This document shows positions 43,033-52,467 of a stretch of DNA of 64,000 bases, piece after piece. How positions within the stretch are numbered: the stretch's first letter is position 1; every line of letters starts with the position of its first letter. A model generated the notes under the pieces. The model searched no databases and had not been told where the DNA came from. It worked only from the letters and a program-made list of their open reading frames with translations. The stretch is from Pseudarthrobacter sp. BIM B-2242 (GTDB taxonomy: Bacteria; Actinomycetota; Actinomycetes; Actinomycetales; Micrococcaceae): NCBI RefSeq assembly GCF_014764445.1, contig NZ_CP061721.1, positions 2,666,001 through 2,730,000 on the forward strand, given 5' to 3'. The translations under genes and the position numbers were made by a program.

Positions 43033-43883
43033 CGCAGCACTCTCTCGTCCTTGGGAAGGGCACCGATGCGCAGCATGATGGAGTAACAAATTAGGGACAC
43101 AACGAGACCGCCCACCAGGACGCCGGCTCCCATAGGCGTGTTGTATGCGTTCACGGCCTCGGGCCGGGTGGCCAAAAGAAGCATCACAATCCAGGGAGCC
43201 GCAACGGCCAAGCGGGCGGCGTTGACCGTCCAGGATTGTCGGGCTTCCAGTTCGCTGCGGGTCCGGGCGTTTTCGCGAAGGAATTCCGCGAGCGTGCCGA
43301 GGAGTTTGCCCAGGTCCGAGCCGCCAACCTCGCGGGTAAGTCTGAGCGCCTCGACGATCCGGTCTGCCACCGGATCGGCCAGTCGGTCCTTGAGCTTGTT
43401 GAGGGACGCATCAAACTGGCCTCCGGCCCGGTAGTCAGCGCCGAAGTCGCGGAAGACGTGCCGGAGCTCCTCAGGGCCCTTCTCCCCCAGCTGGATCAGG
43501 GCCTCCGGCAAAGACAGGCCTGCGCGGATGGCGGACCGCAGGTGATCAACTACGTCCGGCCAGAGCTGGCGCAGCACCGCTGTCCTCCGGTTGGACCGCC
43601 ACCGGACGATGCTGATGGGAAGCCAGGCGCCGAACAGCCCGAAGCAGAGGGACATTGGCCATGACCCGCTGACGACAAAGAAAATGAGCGCCACAAAAAC
43701 GCCAAGGCCCAGGCAGGAGGCCACGAGACCAGTTGCCGTGACTTTTTCAATTCCAGCGGATGCGAGCAGGTCCTCGAGGCGGTTGGCCTTGGGGCGGCGT
43801 TTCCCGGCGGCGGGCTTTTCCCAGAACGACCACCAGATGAGGAACAGGCCCGTCCCGGCGAATACCCCGAACAGCGGCGCCAT
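43029..43883 (-). CDS. tadB: Tad secretion membrane protein TadB (type II secretion F domain)
   Basis: The 284-residue protein has an N-terminal hydrophobic segment, two further segments near 60-100 and a T2SSF domain (about 115-240; LRSAIRAGLSLPEALIQLG), followed by C-terminal segments. It is the partner of TadC. The start overlaps the tadA stop by one base, so tadA-B-C are tightly coupled. Confidence 0.88.
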   Translation of the reverse strand: MAPLFGVFAGTGLFLIWWSFWEKPAAGKRRPKANRLEDLLASAGIEKVTATGLVASCLGLGVFVALIFFVVSGSWPMSLCFGLFGAWLPISIVRWRSNRRTAVLRQLWPDVVDHLRSAIRAGLSLPEALIQLGEKGPEELRHVFRDFGADYRAGGQFDASLNKLKDRLADPVADRIVEALRLTREVGGSDLGKLLGTLAEFLRENARTRSELEARQSWTVNAARLAVAAPWIVMLLLATRPEAVNAYNTPMGAGVLVGGLVVSLICYSIMLRIGALPKDERVLR

Positions 43884-45106
43884 CAGCGCGGCTCCAACAG
43901 AGCCGCGACGTCGTACCCTGCCCTGGCAAACTTCTCCGCCGCCGGCATGGAGTTGACACGCGGCTGCAGTTGACCGTCCGCCATTGCGAAGACCATGGAG
44001 GACTCGATGATGCCGTTTTCCACGCGCCGGCCGAGGGAGAGGATCTCAGTGACCTGCCTGCGGCCGTTGGCGTGCCGGCTGCAGTGAACCACAAGATCGA
44101 TGCACGATGCCACTGTGGGCACGACAAAGGCGGACGAGATGTTTTCGCCAGCGAGCAACGGCAGGGTGCAGATCTTCGTGACAGCATCGTGGGCCGAGTT
44201 TGCGTGGACGGTGCACATCCCGGGAAGACCACTATTTAAGGCGATGAGCATGTCCAGGCTTTCGGCTTCCCGGACCTCTCCTACGACGAGACGGTCCGGG
44301 CGCATCCTGAGCGCTTCCTTCACCAGCCGGCGGAGCGGAATCTCTCCTTCGCCCTCAAGGTTCGGCTGCCTGCATTGAAGGCCCACCACATCCCGGAGCG
44401 GAAACTGGAGTTCGAAAATCTCTTCGACCGTGATGACCCGTTCCCGGCTGCCGATGCTCGCGGCCAGGCAGTTGAGCATGGTGGTCTTGCCCGCCTGGGT
44501 GGCCCCAGAAACGAGGATATTCAGTCCGCTGGAAACGGCGGCGCCCAGAAACCTGGCAGATTGCGGCGTCAGAGTGCCCAGCTCCACCAGGTGTTCCAGC
44601 CGGCTGGCCTTCACCACGAACTTGCGGATGTTCACAGCCCAGTGGCGGCGGGTGACATCCGGGATGACGACGTGGAGCCTCGAGCCGTCCGGCAAGGCGG
44701 CGTCCACAAAAGGCGAGGACATGTCGAGACGTCGGCCTGAGCTCTTGAGCATTCGCTCGACCAGGTCGCGCACCTGTTGATCCGTGAGGCTTAGGGAGGT
44801 CAGTTCCGATTCGCCGTTGCGGGCCACATAGATTTCGTTCGGCGCGTTAATCCAAACTTCCTCGATGGTGGGATCGTCCAACAGCGGCTGAAGCATGCCG
44901 AACCCGGCAACAGCGTCAAAGACAAACCTGCGTGCAGCGTCCAGCGGCCCGATCGGAGGCAGGGGTCCCATCAAGGCTCGCTCGTCGTAATCGCTGACGG
45001 CCGCCTCCACCAGGCGGCGGACCTCGCCAGCCTGACGCAACGGATCCAAGCCCTGACGGCGGATCAGCTCGCGGACTTCGTCTTCCACGATGTGCACGGC
45101 GTCCAT
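43883..45106 (-). CDS. tadA: Tad pilus assembly/secretion ATPase TadA (CpaF)
   Basis: The 407-residue CpaF-type ATPase has an N-terminal domain with IEEVWINAPNEIYVARNG, Walker A GATQAGKTT (201-209), the aspartate-box/Walker B region RLVKEALRMRPDRLVVGEVR and the CTVHANSA histidine box. It powers pilus assembly. The gene starts the Tad operon; the preceding 156 bases to galE are non-coding. No CpaE/TadZ, CpaB or prepilin peptidase gene lies in the window. Confidence 0.92.
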   Translation of the reverse strand: MDAVHIVEDEVRELIRRQGLDPLRQAGEVRRLVEAAVSDYDERALMGPLPPIGPLDAARRFVFDAVAGFGMLQPLLDDPTIEEVWINAPNEIYVARNGESELTSLSLTDQQVRDLVERMLKSSGRRLDMSSPFVDAALPDGSRLHVVIPDVTRRHWAVNIRKFVVKASRLEHLVELGTLTPQSARFLGAAVSSGLNILVSGATQAGKTTMLNCLAASIGSRERVITVEEIFELQFPLRDVVGLQCRQPNLEGEGEIPLRRLVKEALRMRPDRLVVGEVREAESLDMLIALNSGLPGMCTVHANSAHDAVTKICTLPLLAGENISSAFVVPTVASCIDLVVHCSRHANGRRQVTEILSLGRRVENGIIESSMVFAMADGQLQPRVNSMPAAEKFARAGYDVAALLEPR

Positions 45107-45262
45107 AAGTTCCCCAATACAACTGCCGCCCCCGGTGGAGGCAGTTCAACTGGGATACAGCCTAGGGAGCGTACGGCATGCAGCCAAGTCAAATGTTGGG
45201 GGTTGTGGATAACAATTGCGGACACAGGGCCCGTTTTGTTAGGTCTCGAACCCGCGCTGGAC

Positions 45263-46279
45263 TTAGCTGGTCCCGTAACCCAGTGGGTTTGAATCCTGCC
45301 AACGCCAGTGGTCTTCGCACATTTGCCGCAAATCTCGTCTAGCCGCCCAACTCAAATCTGCCAACGCCGCTGACGGATCGGCATAGCTAACCGCAGCATC
45401 ACCAGGTCGGCGAGCGGCAATTTCGAAGGGTATAGGCCTCCCAACGACGGCTTCAAAGGCTTCTATGACTTCCAAAACCGACGACCCTTTACCCGTGCCA
45501 AGGTTCCATCGGAAGACGCCTTTTTTGTTGGCCAAGTAGCCAAGTGCGGCCAAGTGACCGGCCGCCAAGTCCATGACATGGATGTAATCGCGGACACCAG
45601 TACCATCGGCCGTGGGGTAGTCGTTTCCGAAGACCAGAACTTTCTCTCGGCGACCCACAGCGACCTGTGCAACAAACGGTAGGAGGTTGTTGGGGATGCC
45701 AATGGGGTCTTCGCCAATCAAGCCGGATTCGTGCGCACCCACGGGATTGAAGTAACGGAGCAAGGCGATGCTCCAGCTCGAATCAGCGGCCCCCAAGTCG
45801 GAAAGGATGTCCTCGATCTGTTCCTTCGTGCGGCCATAGGGGTTCGTGGCATCCAAGGGCGCTTTTTCGATGAGCGGAACCTCTTCGGAGGCGCCGTACA
45901 CGGTGGCCGAGGAGCTGAATACCAACTGACGGACGCCATGAGCTTCCATGCAGTGCAACAAGTTGAGCGTTCCCACAACATTGTTCTGGTAGTACCAGAG
46001 CGGCTTTTCGACCGACTCCCCGACTGCCTTCAGCCCGGCGAAGTGGATCACTGCCTCGAAGCCACACTCGGCAAAAAGTTTGTCGACGGCCTCAGCATTA
46101 AGAAGGTCCAGTTTTCGGAAGTCGACAGTCCTTCCTGTCAGCTGCTCGACTCTCCGTAATGACTCAGGGTTCGAATTCATTAAATTATCGAGCACGACTA
46201 CGTCGTGTCCCTCTTCGAGGAGACAGAGTGTCGTGTGCGAACCTATGTAGCCGGCGCCGCCGGTAACCAATACCTTCAT
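45263..46279 (-). CDS. galE: UDP-glucose 4-epimerase
   Basis: The 338-residue short-chain dehydrogenase has the NAD-binding GGAGYIGSH (7-15) and the catalytic YXXXK pair (Y148, K152) with SSSATVYG. The C-terminal HWRWQDSNPLGYG segment is typical of GalE. It interconverts UDP-glucose and UDP-galactose and here supplies sugars for the neighbouring envelope polysaccharide genes. I use the ATG at 46279; an ATG at 46303 with GGAG close by would add eight residues. Confidence 0.95.
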   Translation of the reverse strand: MKVLVTGGAGYIGSHTTLCLLEEGHDVVVLDNLMNSNPESLRRVEQLTGRTVDFRKLDLLNAEAVDKLFAECGFEAVIHFAGLKAVGESVEKPLWYYQNNVVGTLNLLHCMEAHGVRQLVFSSSATVYGASEEVPLIEKAPLDATNPYGRTKEQIEDILSDLGAADSSWSIALLRYFNPVGAHESGLIGEDPIGIPNNLLPFVAQVAVGRREKVLVFGNDYPTADGTGVRDYIHVMDLAAGHLAALGYLANKKGVFRWNLGTGKGSSVLEVIEAFEAVVGRPIPFEIAARRPGDAAVSYADPSAALADLSWAARRDLRQMCEDHWRWQDSNPLGYGTS

Positions 46280-46535
46280 GCCTGACAGCTTATGAGCATC
46301 CATGTAACTCCGCGAAAAGCAGCGGCAGTTGCGACGAGGCAGCCTCGGGCCACAACGAATCAGGGGACATGTACAAGCAGTTCACATTCGCCACACCCGA
46401 AACTCTGGTTGCAGCAGACACTGCAGTGTTAGGGTAAGGCGCATTAAGGTCTCGATATACCAGTTCAGTGTCTCCTGGACTGCAACCCCCCCAGCGATGC
46501 ACTGACGGCAGCGTCTCACTGTCCCCGGAGTAAAA

Positions 46536-48974
46536 ATGAAGCGGAAATCCTCGCCCCAGCACCGTCCCCTCTTTCAGCTCGTGGGGACGGCAGTCCTGGC
46601 TGCCGCTCTCGTGGCCGGCCCCGGTCTGACGGGCGCAGCCTTCGCAGTTGAATCTGGCCCTCTTCCAACACCGGATTCTACGGCCACAGCATCATCTGGC
46701 TCCGCTTCGGAAGTAGCTATGGCGGTGCCCGGTCAGGAAGCAACCACAACCGCGCCCGTTCCGACAACGCCTACCACCGCAGCTCCGTCGCCGTCCGTTG
46801 CACAAAGTACGGTAACAACCCCGGCACCAAACACGGACTCCGACGCGGCTAAAGAAGCCATGGCCGAGGCCGTGGGCGAAGGCGGCGCACAGATGGGACA
46901 GCGCTCCGCCCGGGTAACGGCTGCGGCCCCGTCGGCCAGCCTGAATATGGGCACCACGGAGGCCATGTCCACCGAAGGAACCTGGATGCCGACATTCGGC
47001 ATCCAGGGAATGGATGTGAGCAGCCACCAGACCAGCGTGAACTGGCAGCAGCAGTGGAACATGGGGGCCAGGTTCGCCTATGTGAAAGCGAGTGAAGGCA
47101 ATTACTACACCAGCCCCACCTACAGCTCGCAGTATCAAGGCGCACGTAATGTTGGCATGATCAGAGGGGCGTATCATTTCGCTATCCCGAACTGGTCCTC
47201 CGGCGCCGATCAGGCACGCTACTTCGTTCAAAACGGTGGGGGCTGGACGGGCGACGGATACACGTTGCCCCCCGTGTTGGACTTTGAGTTCAACCCCTAC
47301 GAGGGCCGGACTATCAACGGCTTCTATTTCGGCAATACCTGCTATGGGATGTCGCCGGCGCAACTGACATCCTGGGTCCGGGATTTCGGGAATGCGATGC
47401 TTTCCATGACCGGGCGGTTGCCCGCCATTTATACCAATACCTCATGGTGGCGGCAATGTCTCGGGGATCCTACAGGATTCGGGGACTACCCCCTGTGGGT
47501 CGCTGCCTACCCAAGCTCGCCGACCAACAATGCCGGACCAGTGCCGTCCAGTTGGGGCGACTACAGTATCTGGCAATACAGCAGCACCGGCCCGCTGGCC
47601 GGTGATTCGAATGTTTGGAATGGGAGCTACGCTGGGCTGAAGAGTTTCGCCTCCGGACACGCTGTGAATCAGCAAAGCGCGATTGGGTCTGCATGGGCAG
47701 AAGCTGGCGGCGGCGACGGCAGACTCGGTTACCCGATAACCAACGAAATCTGCGGCCTCACCGGAGGCGGCTGCTACCAGGCTTTTGAAGGCGGGACAAT
47801 CCACTACTCACCCACGTCTGGGGCATTTGCCTCATGGGGTAGTATCCGCGCGGCATGGGGAACCGCCGGCTACGAAAAGGGCAAACTCGGGTACCCGGTC
47901 ACCAACGAAATCTGCGGCCTCACCGGAGGCGGCTGCTACCAGGGCTTCCAAGGCGGCACCATCCACTACGCCCCCGGCACAGGCGCATTTTCCACGACCG
48001 GCCCCATCCGAGCCACCTGGGGCACCCTCGGCTACGAAAAGGGCAAACTCGGGTACCCGGTCACCAACGAAATCTGCCGCCTCACCGGAGGCGGCTGCTA
48101 CCAGGGCTTCCAAGGCGGCACCATCCACTACGCCCCCGGCGTCGGCGCCTACGCCACCTGGGGCGGCATCCGAGCCACCTGGGGCACCCTCGGCTACGAA
48201 AAGGGCAAACTCGGGTACCCGGTCACCAACGAAATCTGCGGCCTCACCGGAGGCGGCTGCTACCAGGGCTTCCAAGGCGGCACCATCCACTACGCCCCCG
48301 GCGTCGGCGCCTACGCCACCTGGGGCGGCACCCGAGCCACCTGGGGCACCCTCGGCTACGAAAAGGGCAAACTCGGGTACCCGGTCACCAACGAAATCTG
48401 CGGCCTCACCGGAGGCGGCTGCTACCAGGGCTTCCAAGGCGGCACCATCCACTACGCCCCCGGCGTCGGCGCCTACGCCACCTGGGGCGGCATCCGAGCC
48501 ACCTGGGGCACCCTCGGCTACGAAAAGGGCAAACTCGGGTACCCGGTCACCAACGAAATCTGCGGCCTCACCGGAGGCGGCTGCTACCAGGGCTTCCAAG
48601 GCGGCACCATCCACTACGCCCCCGGCGTCGGCGCCTACGCCACCTGGGGCGGCATCCGAGCCACCTGGGGCACCCTCGGCTACGAAAAGGGCAAACTCGG
48701 GTACCCGGTCACCAACGAAATCTGCGGCCTCACCGGAGGCGGCTGCTACCAGGGCTTCCAAGGCGGCACCATCCACTACGCCCCCGGCGTCGGCGCCTAC
48801 GCCACCTGGGGCGGCATCCGAGCCACCTGGGGCACCCTCGGCTACGAAAACGGCAGACTCGGATACCCTGCGGAAAACCCCCGCTGCCAGTCGACCAGTT
48901 CCGAATGCGCCCAGAACTTCCAGCACGGCGCAGTTAGCCTGACGACTGCGGGCACAACCGTTTCGTACAGGTGA
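46536..48974 (+). CDS. Secreted GH25 lysozyme with C-terminal LGFP repeats
   Basis: The 812-residue protein has a signal peptide (about 1-37, ending AAFAVES), a low-complexity Ser/Thr/Pro/Ala region (about 40-145) and a GH25 muramidase domain (about 150-375). Acidic catalytic candidates lie in GMDVSSHQ (Asp), VLDFEF and AYVKASEGN. The C-terminal half holds eight LGFP-type repeats (LGYP, NEICGLTGGGCYQGF, GTIHY, IRATWGTLG), six of them full 54-residue units. LGFP repeats are thought to bind the actinobacterial cell wall, so the enzyme probably cuts glycan strands at the surface. The ATG has GGAG 5 bases upstream. The last repeats are almost identical at DNA level. Confidence 0.92.
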   Translation: MKRKSSPQHRPLFQLVGTAVLAAALVAGPGLTGAAFAVESGPLPTPDSTATASSGSASEVAMAVPGQEATTTAPVPTTPTTAAPSPSVAQSTVTTPAPNTDSDAAKEAMAEAVGEGGAQMGQRSARVTAAAPSASLNMGTTEAMSTEGTWMPTFGIQGMDVSSHQTSVNWQQQWNMGARFAYVKASEGNYYTSPTYSSQYQGARNVGMIRGAYHFAIPNWSSGADQARYFVQNGGGWTGDGYTLPPVLDFEFNPYEGRTINGFYFGNTCYGMSPAQLTSWVRDFGNAMLSMTGRLPAIYTNTSWWRQCLGDPTGFGDYPLWVAAYPSSPTNNAGPVPSSWGDYSIWQYSSTGPLAGDSNVWNGSYAGLKSFASGHAVNQQSAIGSAWAEAGGGDGRLGYPITNEICGLTGGGCYQAFEGGTIHYSPTSGAFASWGSIRAAWGTAGYEKGKLGYPVTNEICGLTGGGCYQGFQGGTIHYAPGTGAFSTTGPIRATWGTLGYEKGKLGYPVTNEICRLTGGGCYQGFQGGTIHYAPGVGAYATWGGIRATWGTLGYEKGKLGYPVTNEICGLTGGGCYQGFQGGTIHYAPGVGAYATWGGTRATWGTLGYEKGKLGYPVTNEICGLTGGGCYQGFQGGTIHYAPGVGAYATWGGIRATWGTLGYEKGKLGYPVTNEICGLTGGGCYQGFQGGTIHYAPGVGAYATWGGIRATWGTLGYEKGKLGYPVTNEICGLTGGGCYQGFQGGTIHYAPGVGAYATWGGIRATWGTLGYENGRLGYPAENPRCQSTSSECAQNFQHGAVSLTTAGTTVSYR
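47868..48839 (+). repeat. Six tandem 162-bp repeats encoding LGFP modules
   Basis: Units start at 47868, 48030, 48192, 48354, 48516 and 48678. Units 4 to 6 are identical as far as I can compare by eye. Unit 2 differs by the CRLT codon, unit 3 by the GGTRA codon, and unit 1 in a block near its end. Diverged half-units flank the array. Each unit encodes 54 residues. Confidence 0.92.
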
Positions 48975-49104
48975 GCGTCGTCGAGTAGCCTTAGGTGCAT
49001 TCCGGATTCACCCCTTCCGTCGTCTGCACGGGATTGCCTGAGCGCCATCGCGTTCCCGAATGGTTGACGCACGCATGACTCGACCACAGCAAGGACCCAC
49101 CTAC

Positions 49105-49911
49105 ATGACTGACTTGCCCGCGCCCCTTGTGTCGGCTGTGGTACCCACTATCCGGTTGGACACATGGTTCGACGAGGCTCTGCACTCACTGCTTGGTCAA
49201 GAGGGTATTAACCTTCAACTCATAGTTATTCTTGACGGAGTTGGGGATCATGATCATCACCCGTGGATGGACGACCCCCGAGTCACGATTTTGAGCAACG
49301 AGCACCGGCTTGGGGTTGGGCGGACCCTTAGGAAGGCGATGGAACATGCTGAGGGTGAATTCGTCGCAAGACTTGATGCAGACGATGTTGCAAAGCCAGG
49401 CCGTCTGGCGAAACAGGCCAACTATCTGGCAAGTCACCCAGATACCGTGGCCGTTTCGGCCCGCACGGAGCTGATAAACGGCCAAGGTGCCGTAATCGGT
49501 GAATTACCCTTCGCCTCGGGCCCTGACGTACGCCCAGCCCTTCTGCTTCAAAATGTCGTAGTCCAATCCGCCGTAATGTTCCGTCAGGGTGATTATCGTG
49601 CGGTCGGCGGCTACGAACCCATGCGCCAAATGGAGGATTATCACTTGTGGCTGCGCCTCGCGCAAAGGGGAAAGATTGCGATCCTGCCCGACGTCCTCGC
49701 GCAGTACCGTGTTCATGAGACGCAACTAAGCCTTGGAGCAAAGCCCTTTGGTGAGCACATCGTCAAAGTATTGAACGAGCGTCGCAACCTGCGTAGGAGC
49801 CTGGGCACATCCGCGTTAGCGGGAATGACGAAGGACTTAATCTGGGCCGGAGTTCAATATTTACGCTATTACGTTCTCGTGCCGGCTAAGCGGCGCTTGC
49901 GTAAAGCCTGA
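49105..49911 (+). CDS. Family 2 glycosyltransferase
   Basis: The GT-A protein (268 residues from ATG 49105) starts with PLVSAVVPTIRLDTWFDEAL, then VILDGVGDHDH, the DXD-type metal motif in FVARLDADDVAKPGRLAKQ and the acceptor region MRQMEDYHLWLRLAQRG (ED catalytic pair). It transfers a sugar from a nucleotide donor in surface polysaccharide synthesis. In-frame ATGs at 49060 and 49075 are possible; AAGGA is nearest to 49105. The flippase gene starts 4 bases after the stop. Confidence 0.9.
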   Translation: MTDLPAPLVSAVVPTIRLDTWFDEALHSLLGQEGINLQLIVILDGVGDHDHHPWMDDPRVTILSNEHRLGVGRTLRKAMEHAEGEFVARLDADDVAKPGRLAKQANYLASHPDTVAVSARTELINGQGAVIGELPFASGPDVRPALLLQNVVVQSAVMFRQGDYRAVGGYEPMRQMEDYHLWLRLAQRGKIAILPDVLAQYRVHETQLSLGAKPFGEHIVKVLNERRNLRRSLGTSALAGMTKDLIWAGVQYLRYYVLVPAKRRLRKA

Positions 49912-49915
49912 AACC

Positions 49916-51130
49916 ATGCTGAAAAATACTATCTGGCTCACTCTAGCCCTAGCTTTTCGCAGTCTCGGACAAGCAGGATTGCTTATTGTATTCGCCCGCT
50001 TTGGTTCTGCGGACCTTCTGGGCGAATACACGCTTGCACTGGCGATTACCGCACCGGTCTTTGTCTTTTGTGAATTTGGTCTCCGGACCGTCTACCTCAC
50101 ACACCGGGGAAGCCAATCGTTTAGCACCTACCTCAAGGTGCGGATGGCGACACTAACCCTTGCAACATTACTGACCTTGGCGATCGGCACCCTCTTCTCA
50201 CCAGGCATGACGGCAATCCTCCTTCTCGTCAGCCTCCTAAGGGTGGCTGACTCCTTTGGCGAACTGTACTCAGCCCCGCTCCAGCGCCACGGCTCGTTAG
50301 CCACCATCCTCATCGCATTTGGCATCAATGCTGCCATGACGATTGGCCTTGGCCTATTAGTTCTGATAATTACCGGCAACCTATTGCTGGTAATCGCAAC
50401 GCTTACTCTCGTCTCAAGTGCCACGACACTCTTCCTCATGAAGGTCCCTACGGATAGGCTTCTCCGATCCAAGGAGGTGAAGCGTGAAACACCTGAATGG
50501 AAATCAGAATACCTTCCGGTCATCACGGCGGGTTTGCCGACCGGCATTTCCTGGGGGCTACTTTCGCTGCTGTCCTCAATCCCCCAGTATTTTCTTGCCG
50601 CCTACTTCTCCCAAATCGAAGTTGGATATTTCGCGGTCATTCTGTACGTCGTTGTGGTTGTAGAAATCTTCATGAACGCAGTCAGCCAATCATGGATCCC
50701 TGCAGCCAAGAATCTCTTTTTAGAACCCGCGTCCTTCTTCCGTAAGGTTATGAGGACTGCAGGAGTTTGGACTGCCGGATTTATCCCAGTTTCGGCAGTA
50801 GTTTGCGCGGCAGCGTACATCATGCTCCCCATTGTTTTCGGCGAAAGATTCAGCATCCATTGGCCGGAGGTAATTCCTCTTTACGGGTCCCTGCTGATCC
50901 TGCCATTGGTTTTTTTCTCGGCCATGGCCTTGAACGTCGCGAACAATTACTTCGTTGCTCTTTCCACTAGCATACTGGCAGCAGCTATTTCGGCTGGGGT
51001 TGCACTTCTGACTATCCCAGGGACGGGGGTTCCGGGCGCGCTCTGGGTCTGCTTTGCGTCCCTCGCCAGTCGCGCAGTGCTGTCCCTGGCAGCACTGGCC
51101 CTCACAACTCGCCGGCGTATCCCGGTCTGA
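49916..51130 (+). CDS. Polysaccharide/oligosaccharide flippase (Wzx-like)
   Basis: The 404-residue membrane protein has about 12 hydrophobic segments and the MATE/Wzx-like start MLKNTIWLTLALAFRSLGQA. It has no soluble domain. It likely moves a lipid-linked sugar unit across the membrane. The DNA is visibly less GC-rich than the housekeeping genes. The preceding glycosyltransferase lies 4 bases upstream. Confidence 0.83.
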   Translation: MLKNTIWLTLALAFRSLGQAGLLIVFARFGSADLLGEYTLALAITAPVFVFCEFGLRTVYLTHRGSQSFSTYLKVRMATLTLATLLTLAIGTLFSPGMTAILLLVSLLRVADSFGELYSAPLQRHGSLATILIAFGINAAMTIGLGLLVLIITGNLLLVIATLTLVSSATTLFLMKVPTDRLLRSKEVKRETPEWKSEYLPVITAGLPTGISWGLLSLLSSIPQYFLAAYFSQIEVGYFAVILYVVVVVEIFMNAVSQSWIPAAKNLFLEPASFFRKVMRTAGVWTAGFIPVSAVVCAAAYIMLPIVFGERFSIHWPEVIPLYGSLLILPLVFFSAMALNVANNYFVALSTSILAAAISAGVALLTIPGTGVPGALWVCFASLASRAVLSLAALALTTRRRIPV

Positions 51131-51332
51131 GTATGCTGCCGCGTACTTCCGCGGCGTTTGCGCCTTCTAACCGAGGCCATCCCACGTCAATTCGCGCGCG
51201 CACTGTCTTCACCTGATATCGGGGCTACAAAACAGTCATAGTGGGAGTACTTCGCGCGCAACTTCCGTCGCTGCGACTACCGGCCTTGTTAAATGCTCAT
51301 TCGTCAGCGGGAACGAGCACCAAGCCCGAACT

Positions 51333-51713
51333 TTAGTCGTCCCGATTCAAGTGCAAGCCTCCACTGACACCTTGGGAATCCGGACGAGGAACCTCGTCAA
51401 TCGCTAGACGCCGGGCGAGCTTGGTCAGGGAGATCTCCATGTGACGGAATCTTTGGTATGTCGTTGACATGAAAACCAACACTGTAACAATGGTTCCGTA
51501 CAGAACCAGATCGGTGCCCCGACCGACGCCGAAGAAGTTTGCGACGCTAGAGAGCATGGTGGGGAAGAAAATCGAGAGAACCGCAACTATCGCAAACACG
51601 ATCAGCAGCATTCGCCTAATGGCGAGATGCCGGGCGTTGGATCCGCCCCGCATCAACGCCAAAGAGACAATGATAACCGCAAGGACAAGGGCAATCTGGA
51701 CGACGATCAGCAT
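51333..51713 (-). CDS. DUF2304 family small membrane protein
   Basis: The 126-residue protein starts MLIVVQIALVLAVIIVSLAL, with three hydrophobic segments (about 2-22, 35-55, 65-85) and a C-terminal RFRHMEISLTKLARRLAID helix, the DUF2304 pattern. Such proteins accompany dolichol-phosphate-type glycosyltransferases and may anchor them. It follows the GT2 gene by 16 bases. GAGG lies 7 bases before the ATG at 51713. Confidence 0.83.
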   Translation of the reverse strand: MLIVVQIALVLAVIIVSLALMRGGSNARHLAIRRMLLIVFAIVAVLSIFFPTMLSSVANFFGVGRGTDLVLYGTIVTVLVFMSTTYQRFRHMEISLTKLARRLAIDEVPRPDSQGVSGGLHLNRDD

Positions 51714-51729
51714 GTCGGAGACCTCACTA

Positions 51730-52425
51730 CTACTTGAAGAACAGTTCGAAGACGATGTTGACGGCGTTAAGCAGGGATTGGCCCTTGGCCTTGGAATAAT
51801 CTGTATAAATGATCTCAACGGGGTGTTCCACATACCGGGGGCGCATCTTCGCCAATTGGTGCACAAGTTCCGACGCATGGGCCATGCGGTTCTGAGTGAG
51901 GTGAATTCGGCCAGCCACGGACGGGCTGATTGCTCGAAGCCCATTATGTGCATCGGTTAGATCCATGCCCGTCGACAAGCGGGACTGAATGGCCGCGGTC
52001 CGGAGCACTAGACGCTTGGCAGGGGACAACTTAGTCCGCTTATCCAAGAAACGGGAGCCCAGTACGATTTCCGCCTCGCCGCTGCGAATCCGTTCGACCA
52101 TGGCTTTCGCATCCTCGATACGATGCTGACCATCGGCGTCAAACGTTACTATGCAGTCCAACTCTGGGTCCTGAAGAACGAATTCGAACCCGGTTTGAAG
52201 TGCCGCGCCCTGTCCTAGATTTATCGGGTGCTGAACAACCACAGCACCAGCGGCCCTCGCAGCATCCTGCGATCCGTCGGAGCTGCCGTCGTCAATGCAG
52301 ACAACGTTGGGGAACTCCTTCCGGAGCTCCGCCACTACACCGCCTACGACGGAAGCTTCGTTGTACATAGGGATAACGAACCAAGTGCGACTCACAAGAG
52401 TCCAGTATTCCATATGCACGGACAT
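51730..52425 (-). CDS. Family 2 glycosyltransferase, DPM1-like
   Basis: The 231-residue GT-A enzyme has FVIPMYNEASVVGGVVAEL, VCIDDGSSDGS and the DXD motif in VTFDADGQH, with SRFLDKRTKLSPAKRL further on. This is the dolichyl/polyprenyl-phosphate sugar synthase type, which puts a sugar on a lipid carrier. It pairs with the DUF2304 protein. The ATG at 52425 with GGAAG upstream is chosen; a second ATG lies at 52413. It is divergent from a GT4 gene about 40 bases away. Confidence 0.9.
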   Translation of the reverse strand: MSVHMEYWTLVSRTWFVIPMYNEASVVGGVVAELRKEFPNVVCIDDGSSDGSQDAARAAGAVVVQHPINLGQGAALQTGFEFVLQDPELDCIVTFDADGQHRIEDAKAMVERIRSGEAEIVLGSRFLDKRTKLSPAKRLVLRTAAIQSRLSTGMDLTDAHNGLRAISPSVAGRIHLTQNRMAHASELVHQLAKMRPRYVEHPVEIIYTDYSKAKGQSLLNAVNIVFELFFK

Positions 52426-52467
52426 CAACTTCCGACGTCGACACCAAGCGCTATGATTGGCACACTT

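Noticed and set aside
45260-45300. A tRNA T-arm-like stretch (GGTTTGAATCC)
   Set aside because: It encodes the conserved C-terminus of GalE, and no acceptor or anticodon arm can be built around it.
47868-48839. CRISPR-like regular repeats
   Set aside because: The units are 162 bp, contiguous, in frame and code for LGFP modules; there are no spacers.
47785-48942. Long open frames in three other frames across the lysozyme repeat region
   Set aside because: They arise because a stop-free 162-bp unit (divisible by three) is repeated; the products are pure repeat translations without known domains.
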